Notes under the pieces: generated by a model
Seen by the model: only the letters and a program-made list of their open reading frames with translations
Database searches by the model: none
What the model was told of the DNA's origin: nothing
In this document: in pieces, positions 1-5,663 of the stretch
Position numbering within the stretch: position 1 is the first letter of the stretch
How the letters are laid out: each line of letters begins with the position of its first letter
Made by a program: the position numbers and the translations under genes
NCBI GenBank assembly: GCA_903894655.1
Contig: CAITQY010000476.1
Span: 1 to 5,663, forward strand
Direction of reading: 5' to 3'
DNA: 5,663 nt
Source: an uncultured Gemmatimonadota bacterium
Lineage (GTDB): Bacteria; Gemmatimonadota; Gemmatimonadetes; Gemmatimonadales; Gemmatimonadaceae

Positions 1-1
1 G

Positions 2-649
2 CGCTGGGGGTGGCCACTGTACGGGTCGGCGGGGACGCTCGATGCGCTGGACACCGACAGCGGCACCAAAGCGGACGGGCGACCGCGGGCGCCTGCGCTC
101 GCAGCGCACGCGTTCCTCGAGACCGGCCCGACGGTCGTGGGAGGCTTCCTGGTGGAGACGACCGGGGTGCCGCACGACGCGCGGGATTGCCGTGCGCTGG
201 TGTTGACCGATATCCGGAGCGGCGCGCGCGCTGGCGTGGTGATGGATGTGGGGCGCGTTCCCGAGGCGCTGCCCGCGGCGTTCGAGCGCCTCGACCTCAT
301 GGTGGTCGAGTCGAACCACGACGAGCAGATGCTCGCTCGTGGTCCGTATCCCTGGTCGCTGAAGCAGCGGATCAGTGGGGGCCTTGGGCATCTCTCGAAC
401 GGTGCCGCGGCGGCCTTCGTGGGCGCCTGTGCCCATCGCGGGCTGCGCGGTGTCCTGCTCACGCACCTGAGCGAAACCAACAACCTCCCCGCGCTGGCAA
501 TCGCGCGCACGCGGGAGGCGCTGCGCCGGGCGGGGTGGACGCGGGAGGCGCTGTACGCGGCGGCGCAGGGGGCGCCGCTGGCCCCGGTCGCGACGAGCGG
601 CGAGGCGGAGTGGCCGGCGCGGGCCCACCAGCTCGGGTTGGCGCTGTAG
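2..649 (+). CDS. MBL-fold metallo-hydrolase, WalJ/YycJ-like, 5' end missing
   Basis: The reading frame is open from the left edge and ends at TAG 647-649, so this is the C-terminal 215 residues of a longer protein. A GTG at 137 lies inside conserved sequence and is not the likely start. Numbering from the edge, PHDARD (about 57-62), MDVG (81-84, probable metal-ligand Asp), ESNHDEQML (103-111), GPYPWSLKQRI (114-124), GHLSN (129-133) and THLSETNN (154-161) match, in order, the C-terminal half of the YycJ/WalJ branch of the metallo-beta-lactamase superfamily. Family members are about 260 residues long, so roughly 45-60 residues are missing, including the expected HxHxDH metal site. Relatives are two-metal phosphodiesterases; WalJ-type proteins have been described as DNA exonucleases, but the substrate here cannot be read from sequence. 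The gene converges on groEL. No terminator of its own is visible directly after the stop. The family call is firm; the function is inferred. Confidence 0.9.
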   Translation, partial: RWGWPLYGSAGTLDALDTDSGTKADGRPRAPALAAHAFLETGPTVVGGFLVETTGVPHDARDCRALVLTDIRSGARAGVVMDVGRVPEALPAAFERLDLMVVESNHDEQMLARGPYPWSLKQRISGGLGHLSNGAAAAFVGACAHRGLRGVLLTHLSETNNLPALAIARTREALRRAGWTREALYAAAQGAPLAPVATSGEAEWPARAHQLGLAL

Positions 650-679
650 GGGCCGCTTCGGTGGTTGTGCCGCCAGCGG

Positions 680-1080
680 TCAGCGGCGTCGTACGGCGCG
701 AAAGCTGCCCGTCGCCCCGATGGCGGCATCAGCCGCGGACACTTCGAACCAAGTGCCCGCGATCGTGTCGGCAACGAGTCGCGCGACGTGGCGCCGCAGG
801 AACACGCCGAGCGTGAGGTCGAATTCCACGACCGCCGTCAAGTACGGCTGAAGGCCCCGGCGGTGGGCTTTACCTTGGTCCTTTCCTTTCCACGGCTACC
901 CAGCCTTGGCCGCACCAGCCTGTCGAGCACGACGTGGGCCACCGTGAACATCACGGGGCCCGCCACCGCGAGCCTCAGGGACGAGGCGACGTTCTACGGT
1001 GCGAAAACGACGGCCGCAAACGGCGTCGTCCCGACCAGTACAATGGTGAGCCAGATTCTGGAGTACCGCGTGGTGGCCAT
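680..1080 (-). pseudogene. Probable decayed gene encoding a small membrane-associated protein
   Basis: On the minus strand an ATG at 1080-1078 opens a frame with two hydrophobic stretches. The first (IWLTIVLVG then PFAAVVFAP) is followed by an in-frame TAG at 994-996. The same frame continues with a second stretch (LRLAVAGPVMFTVAHVVL) and reaches TGA at 838-840. Coding character then moves to another minus frame, open from 895 down to TGA 680-682, reading AVVEFDLTLGVFLRR and ending FRAVRRR. By hand count, G/C at codon positions 3/1/2 is about 87/61/51 percent in the first part (1080-898) and 81/72/49 in the second (841-683). That is the order expected of a real gene in a GC-rich genome, and it favours the minus strand over plus-strand readings. 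The frame change must lie between 895 and 841; a C4 run at 855-858 is one candidate site. I do not recognise the family. AGGGG abuts the ATG, so the ribosome site is poor. Sequencing error, or two separate tiny genes, are the alternatives. Confidence 0.45.
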
Positions 1081-1131
1081 CCCCTAATCGGCCGGTCCGC
1101 TGCCGAGCGTCGGCCGGGCGGCACACCAACG

Positions 1132-1164
1132 CAAAACGGGCGCCCTGATCGGGCGCCCGTTTTG
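1132..1164 (-). terminator. Rho-independent terminator of groES-groEL, probably bidirectional
   Basis: A perfect inverted repeat: the left arm 1132-1145 (CAAAACGGGCGCCC) pairs with the right arm 1151-1164 around a 5-nt loop (TGATC). The core is nine consecutive G/C pairs, flanked by an A4 tract on one side and a T4 tract on the other, so a transcript from either strand would end in a stem plus a short U run. It starts 23 nt past the groEL stop, where an operon terminator is expected. It could also stop plus-strand transcription coming from the MBL-fold gene. Confidence 0.85.
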
Positions 1165-1186
1165 TTTCCGCACATCGTGGAACGGC

Positions 1187-2830
<1,644 letters not shown>

Positions 2831-2864
2831 GGTTGCTATTTACCGTTGAGTGGTTCGACGACGA

Positions 2865-3167
2865 TTAGCTGATGACCGCGAGCACATCCGACTCGCGGAG
2901 GATGAGCAGCTGCTCACCATCGATCGTCACTTCCGTCCCGCTGTACTTGCCGTACAAAATCTTGTCGCCGACCTTCACGTCCATCGGCACACGGGTCTCC
3001 TTCTCGAAACGGCCCGGGCCAACCGCCATGACTAAACCCTGCTGCGGCTTTTCCTTGGCGGTATCCGGGATGTACAGTCCACCGCGCATCTGTTCCGCTT
3101 CTTCGCTCGGCTTCACGACGACGCGATCCGCGAGCGGCGCGACCTTGGCGGCACTCTGAGTGGCCAT
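2865..3167 (-). CDS. groES: Co-chaperonin GroES (Hsp10)
   Basis: This 100-residue protein is the heptameric lid that caps GroEL and controls release of the folding chamber. PLADRVVVKP (11-20) is the conserved first strand. The mobile loop that contacts GroEL lies at about 21-36 and contains RGGLYIPD, with LYI at the position of the classical IVL contact tripeptide. Further matches are the roof and core strands AVGPGR (48-53), VKVGDKILYGKYSGTEV (64-80) and the C-terminal LILRESDVLAVI. The frame extends 13 codons further upstream, but the ATG at 3167 is preferred because AGGAGA lies 7 nt before it and the protein then has family length. It is the first gene of the groE operon, with CIRCE about 55 nt upstream of the ATG. 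The identification is certain. Confidence 0.99.
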   Translation of the reverse strand: MATQSAAKVAPLADRVVVKPSEEAEQMRGGLYIPDTAKEKPQQGLVMAVGPGRFEKETRVPMDVKVGDKILYGKYSGTEVTIDGEQLLILRESDVLAVIS

Positions 3168-3174
3168 AACTGAT

Positions 3175-3180
3175 GTCTCC
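3175..3180 (-). promoter_or_regulatory. Ribosome binding site of groES
   Basis: Minus-strand AGGAGA, 7 nt before the ATG at 3167. It decides the groES start against the in-frame upstream start at 3206, which has no comparable site and would add 13 residues that the family lacks. Confidence 0.85.
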
Positions 3181-3221
3181 TGCGTATGTGTCAGGGATCG
3201 AACCAATGAGTATGCTCGATG

Positions 3222-3248
3222 TTAGCACTCAAGCGAGTCGAGTGCTAA
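3222..3248 (-). promoter_or_regulatory. CIRCE operator (HrcA binding site)
   Basis: TTAGCACTC, a 9-nt spacer, then GAGTGCTAA: a perfect match to the CIRCE consensus with no mismatch in either arm. One more pair (G3221/C3249) extends each arm to 10 nt. CIRCE is the operator of the HrcA repressor of class I heat-shock genes; HrcA is kept active by GroEL itself, which gives feedback control. Here it starts at the predicted transcription start, where bound HrcA would block RNA polymerase and where the element would also sit in the 5' leader. hrcA is not in this window. Confidence 0.97.
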
Positions 3249-3255
3249 CAACGTG

Positions 3256-3284
3256 AACGTAAGCGGAATGGCGCCACCCGTCAA
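3256..3284 (-). promoter_or_regulatory. Predicted sigma70-type promoter of groES-groEL
   Basis: On the minus strand TTGACG (3284-3279) is a 5/6 match to the -35 consensus. After a 17-nt spacer comes TACGTT (3261-3256), which keeps the important first T, second A and last T of the -10 box. The expected start point, about 6-7 nt downstream, falls at 3248-3249, the first bases of CIRCE. This is the usual arrangement of HrcA-controlled groE promoters. The -10 is only 3/6, so the call rests on spacing and position as much as on sequence. Confidence 0.65.
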
Positions 3285-3384
3285 GCCGCCCTCGAACTCG
3301 TTGCCATTCCGTAACCATAAGCAACGAAAGCATTTACAATTGGGCATCCACTGCCGAATCGACATTGGACTACCTGGAATGGCA
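3264..3384. repeat. Three copies of GGAATGGC in mixed orientation around the groE promoter
   Basis: GGAATGGC occurs at 3265-3272 (+), 3303-3310 (-) and 3376-3383 (+). The first two form a 9-bp inverted repeat, CGGAATGGC 3264-3272 against GCCATTCCG 3303-3311, whose arms flank the -35 box: one lies inside the promoter spacer and the other upstream of it. The second and third copies form another 9-bp inverted pair, TGCCATTCC 3302-3310 and GGAATGGCA 3376-3384. The function is unknown. They could be sites for a second regulator or chance repeats. Confidence 0.5.
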
Positions 3385-3417
3385 GTAGAATCCTGGCCGG
3401 ACTGCCGTGGCGGCAGT
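3350..3417. repeat. Alternating ACTGCC / GGCAGT inverted repeats with a tight hairpin
   Basis: ACTGCC at 3350-3355 and 3401-3406 alternates with its complement GGCAGT at 3381-3386 and 3412-3417. The last pair makes a compact perfect hairpin, ACTGCCG TGG CGGCAGT (3401-3417), 23 nt beyond the coaX stop on the minus strand. It could act as the 3' end of the uppP-birA-coaX transcript, but no U tract follows on the minus strand, so a standard intrinsic terminator is not supported. A processing or RNA-stabilising hairpin is equally possible. Confidence 0.5.
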
Positions 3418-3440
3418 GGCTCTGTTTCGCGACGTCCCCG

Positions 3441-4217
3441 CTACGGCCGAACGAGCAGGTCGTGGGCCAGACGCAAGCCTTGCAGGGTCAGCGTGGGTTC
3501 GACCAGATCGAATTCGGAGCACCACGGCTGGAGGGTTTCGGCCAGCCCACCGGTCGCGACGACCAACGGGATCTCACGACCGGGCCACTCGGCCTTGATG
3601 CGGCGCACGATGCCATCGATGGCGTCGGCCGCGCCGAAGAGCACGCCGGCCCGAATGCATTCTTCGGTGCGTTTCCCGATCACCTGCTTGGGGGGGAGCA
3701 GCTCCGTGGCCGGCAGCTTCGACGTGCGTCGGGTGAGGGTCTCCGCCGACGTGCGCACGCCCGGCATGATGACGCCGCCGAGAAACACCCCATCGGCCGT
3801 GATGCAATCAAAGGTGGTGGCGGTGCCGAGATCCACGCAGATCGTGTCGCGTTGATAGAGCTGACTCGCGGCGAGGGTGTTGATGAGGCGATCGGCACCG
3901 ACGCTAAGGGGCTCATCGACCTGCAGCGTGATGGGCAGCGCGGCCCTGGCGTCGACGAGAATCGGGGTGACCCCGAAGTAGGTCTCGCAGGCTTTCGCCA
4001 GCGGATCGGTGATGGGCGGCACCACCGAGCCGATGGCGGCGGCGGTGACCGCGCTGAGCTCCACGTTCGACGCATGCAGGAGGCTGCGCAGCACGATCCC
4101 GAATTCGTCGGACGTTCGCGGCAGGGCGGTCATGATCCGCCAGTCGGCGCGCAGGATGTCGCCCTCGAACAACCCGATGGTGGTTTCGGTGTTGCCGACG
4201 TCGAAGACAATCAACAT
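3441..4217 (-). CDS. coaX: Type III pantothenate kinase
   Basis: This 258-residue enzyme phosphorylates pantothenate to 4'-phosphopantothenate, the first step of coenzyme A synthesis, in the cytoplasm. Motifs of the ASKHA-fold CoaX family are all present: the phosphate-1 motif DVGNTETTIG (6-15), SVVPP (64-68), the GADR segment at 107-110 with catalytic Asp109, the DLGTATTFD motif (129-137), GGVIMPG (147-153) and TGG (222-224). The frame runs 50 codons further upstream, but that stretch lies inside birA. The ATG at 4217 is preferred because MLIVFDVGNT is the normal N-terminus and GAGAGG lies 6 nt before it. The start is only 10 nt beyond the birA stop, so the two are almost certainly cotranscribed. 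Type III enzymes are generally insensitive to CoA feedback, so supply may not be limited at this step. The identification is secure. Confidence 0.97.
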   Translation of the reverse strand: MLIVFDVGNTETTIGLFEGDILRADWRIMTALPRTSDEFGIVLRSLLHASNVELSAVTAAAIGSVVPPITDPLAKACETYFGVTPILVDARAALPITLQVDEPLSVGADRLINTLAASQLYQRDTICVDLGTATTFDCITADGVFLGGVIMPGVRTSAETLTRRTSKLPATELLPPKQVIGKRTEECIRAGVLFGAADAIDGIVRRIKAEWPGREIPLVVATGGLAETLQPWCSEFDLVEPTLTLQGLRLAHDLLVRP

Positions 4218-4223
4218 GACGAA

Positions 4224-4229
4224 CCTCTC
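4224..4229 (-). promoter_or_regulatory. Ribosome binding site of coaX, overlapping the birA stop
   Basis: Minus-strand GAGAGG, 6 nt before the coaX ATG. Its first two bases are the last two of the birA TGA (4230-4228), so ribosomes finishing birA sit on the coaX entry site. This points to translational coupling. Confidence 0.8.
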
Positions 4230-4962
4230 ACGGCGCCTCCGCGGCGAATACAAGTGAGCCGCTTCGCGCGGCGTAGATGGCGCCGCGTGCCTCGGCGATG
4301 CGGAGCGCACCGGTGGCGTCGATCCCCATGGCCCGTCCGGCCCGCGGCTCGATAATCTCGCGGCCATAGGCGAGATCTCGCTCGGCCCAGTGTGCGCACT
4401 CCGCCGCCGTCAGACTGCCCGCCTGTGCGGCCGCCGTGCGCATGGGCGGCAGCATCGCGCGCAGCAGCGCATCACGCGTCGTGTCGTCACGGACCGATGC
4501 GGCACCAGGGAAGGCGGTTGGCACGCGGCGATTCACACCGACGCCGATCGCGACCCACTCCGGGAGCGCGTCGCGCCAGCGCGCCTCGATGAGTATGCCG
4601 GCCAGCTTCCCCGCTCCGACGAACAGATCGTTCGGCCACTTGAGCGTGATCCGGCTGTCGCAGAATGGTTCGAGGGCGTCCGCGAGCGCCAGGCCGGTGC
4701 GCAGCGCGAGCACGTCGAGCGCGCGCTGATCACGCGGGCGTTCGATGAGCGTCATCCAGATGCCGGCCCCGGGCTCCGACGCCCAACTCCGGCCACCGCG
4801 ACCACGGCCACCATCCTGCGCATCGGCGAGCACGAGTGTGCCCGCTGGCGCACCAGCCTGCGCCAGACGGTGCGCCTCGTCCATGGTGGAGCCGAGCAGC
4901 GCGTGATGTTCGAGACGCACCAGGCCGCACTCGGCCGCGAGCGTCGGCGAGGGGGCGATCAT
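4228..4962 (-). CDS. birA: Biotin--[acetyl-CoA-carboxylase] ligase, catalytic domain only
   Basis: This 244-residue biotin protein ligase makes biotinyl-AMP and transfers biotin to the acceptor lysine of carboxylase carrier proteins such as AccB. Landmarks are LLGSTMDEA (22-30), the biotinyl-AMP loop QDGGRGRGGRSW (49-60), KWPND (108-112), KLAGILIE (119-126, with Lys119 the conserved active-site lysine) and VAIGVGVN (137-144). A C-terminal SH3-like domain lies at about 195-243 (REIIEPRAGRAMGID then SGSLVF). The protein begins directly with the catalytic domain: the N-terminal winged-helix DNA-binding domain of E. coli-type BirA is absent, so it should not be a transcriptional repressor. The ATG at 4962 shares its A with the uppP TGA (TGATG) and has no clear Shine-Dalgarno, which indicates coupled translation. 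Longer upstream starts in this frame would run through uppP and are rejected. The symbol follows the catalytic function. Confidence 0.95.
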   Translation of the reverse strand: MIAPSPTLAAECGLVRLEHHALLGSTMDEAHRLAQAGAPAGTLVLADAQDGGRGRGGRSWASEPGAGIWMTLIERPRDQRALDVLALRTGLALADALEPFCDSRITLKWPNDLFVGAGKLAGILIEARWRDALPEWVAIGVGVNRRVPTAFPGAASVRDDTTRDALLRAMLPPMRTAAAQAGSLTAAECAHWAERDLAYGREIIEPRAGRAMGIDATGALRIAEARGAIYAARSGSLVFAAEAP

Positions 4963-5663
4963 CAGGCGCGGGTGGCGATCGTCGCAAAGACCACCGCGGC
5001 GAGGATGACACGATACACGGCAAAGACACCGAAGCTGTGCTTGCTCACGTAGCGCAGGAGCACGGTGATGGCCAACCAGCTGCTGATCGCGGCCGCAATG
5101 ACCCCGGCGACGAGCGGCGCCGAGATCCCTTCGGCGCGTACCGCTTCCGGCACTTTCAGCACCACGGCCGCGAGCGTGATCGGCATGCTCATAAGAAAGC
5201 TGAAGCGCGCGGCGCTGGGGCGATCCAACTTGAGCAAACGCCCCGCAGTAATCGTGGAGCCGGAGCGGGACACGCCGGGGATGAGGGCCAGCACCTGCGC
5301 ACATCCGACAATGATGGCGTCGCGCATGGTGACTTCCTCGATCATGCGGGCGCGGGCGCTCCAGCGATCGACGGCCCAGAGCAACACGCCCATCACGATG
5401 AGCGTGGTGCCGATGATCACCGGCGAGCGAAAGGTGGTTTCGGCCAAATCGTTGAGGAGCAGGCCGCCGACGCCGGCGGGAATCGTGGCCACGACCAGAT
5501 ACACGAGCCGACGGTCATGCACGGTTTCGATGCGCCGCGTGGACGCGATGCGCCACGCGCTCTTCGTCATGTCGATCCACTCGGCGCGGAAGTACCACAC
5601 CAGCGCGATGAGTGTGCCCAGATGGAGCGCGACATCGAAGGCGAGTCCCGGATCGGTCCAGCC
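4962..5663 (-). CDS. uppP: Undecaprenyl-diphosphatase UppP (BacA family), 5' end missing
   Basis: The C-terminal 233 residues are visible; the frame is open to the right edge. This integral membrane enzyme dephosphorylates undecaprenyl pyrophosphate to the monophosphate carrier used for peptidoglycan and other surface polymers, and its overexpression gives bacitracin resistance. Numbering from the edge, FDVALHLGTLIAL (9-21) matches the conserved segment after the first catalytic motif, and IPGVSRSGST (128-137) is the second catalytic motif with its conserved Arg. The C-terminal helix carries FAVYRVIL (214-221). Hydrophobic helices are seen at roughly 14-25, 52-70, 81-98, 113-128, 152-170, 182-203 and 213-230. 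The first motif (Glu-rich, with the SSSGH segment) lies outside the window, so activity cannot be fully judged. A GTG at 5600 is internal, not the start. The gene is upstream of birA and coaX, and its promoter is beyond the right edge. Confidence 0.95.
   Translation of the reverse strand, partial: GWTDPGLAFDVALHLGTLIALVWYFRAEWIDMTKSAWRIASTRRIETVHDRRLVYLVVATIPAGVGGLLLNDLAETTFRSPVIIGTTLIVMGVLLWAVDRWSARARMIEEVTMRDAIIVGCAQVLALIPGVSRSGSTITAGRLLKLDRPSAARFSFLMSMPITLAAVVLKVPEAVRAEGISAPLVAGVIAAAISSWLAITVLLRYVSKHSFGVFAVYRVILAAVVFATIATRA

Larger units (their letters stand above)
650..1186. other. Intergenic stretch between convergent MBL-fold gene and groEL
   Basis: About 540 nt with no intact gene that I can support. 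It holds the probable minus-strand gene remnant (680-1080) and the groE terminator (1132-1164). In 650-679 and 1081-1131 I see nothing beyond ordinary GC-rich sequence. No tRNA, transposase or CRISPR-like repeat is present. Confidence 0.7.

Noticed and set aside
654..700. Possible terminator after the MBL-fold gene (GCCGC ... GCGGC)
   Set aside because: The arms are only 5 nt with a mismatched interior, and no T tract follows.
10..816. Plus-strand open frame of 268 codons overlapping the MBL-fold gene
   Set aside because: It is a shifted-frame shadow: Arg/Gly/Ala-rich with no motifs, whereas the frame ending at 649 carries clear conserved motifs.
720..851. Small plus-strand ORF starting ATG at 720
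   Set aside because: The G/C order by codon position is wrong for a gene (position 1 lowest), no Shine-Dalgarno is seen, and it overlaps the better-supported minus-strand remnant.
665..1087. Plus-strand open frame of 140 codons after the MBL-fold gene, in the same frame as that gene past its TAG
   Set aside because: G/C by codon position does not follow the coding order in this frame (second position exceeds first in 898-1080), while the minus strand does. The product shows no family features, and the TTG start has no ribosome site. Read-through of the TAG at 647 is not supported because THLSETNN and the C-terminus already complete the family fold.
3462..4355. Plus-strand open frame antisense to coaX
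   Set aside because: It is an antisense shadow of a gene with complete CoaX motifs, rich in Gly, Arg, Asp and His, and has no start context.
4963..5304. Upstream extension of birA to a start at 5304
   Set aside because: This part is the shifted frame of uppP, whose motifs are intact. The TGATG junction gives a natural birA start.

Overview
This is a GC-rich bacterial housekeeping window. Its core is a CIRCE-controlled groES-groEL operon and a vitamin/cell-wall operon uppP-birA-coaX, all on the minus strand. The plus strand carries only the 3' part of a metallo-beta-lactamase-fold hydrolase gene at the left edge. The strong G/C bias at codon position 3, the GroES/GroEL sequence style and the HrcA/CIRCE type of control would fit a Gemmatimonadota-like bacterium. 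That assignment is tentative and rests on recall of family style, not on a search.

Layout from left to right. Positions 2-649 (+) hold the C-terminal 215 residues of a WalJ/YycJ-like MBL-fold hydrolase, cut by the window edge. Positions 650-1186 hold no intact gene. They contain what looks like a decayed minus-strand gene (680-1080), with an in-frame TAG and a frameshift, and a strong perfect-stem terminator (1132-1164) that ends the groE transcript. Next come groEL (1187-2830, -) and groES (2865-3167, -), 34 nt apart, with a perfect CIRCE operator (3222-3248) and a sigma70-type promoter (3256-3284) just upstream. Positions 3249-3440 are non-coding and hold the groE promoter, a cluster of short inverted repeats and a hairpin downstream of coaX. 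Then come coaX (3441-4217, -), birA (4228-4962, -) and the 3' part of uppP (4962-5663, -), which runs off the right edge.

How the genes work together. uppP, birA and coaX are packed as one transcription unit: the uppP stop and birA start overlap as TGATG, and the Shine-Dalgarno of coaX begins inside the birA stop codon. They recycle the lipid carrier undecaprenyl phosphate, attach biotin to carboxylases, and commit pantothenate to coenzyme A. groES-groEL form the chaperonin, predicted to be repressed by HrcA at CIRCE and induced by heat or unfolded protein. I found no clearly novel system. The points most worth a second look are the degenerate minus-strand gene behind groEL and the repeat cluster upstream of the groE promoter.
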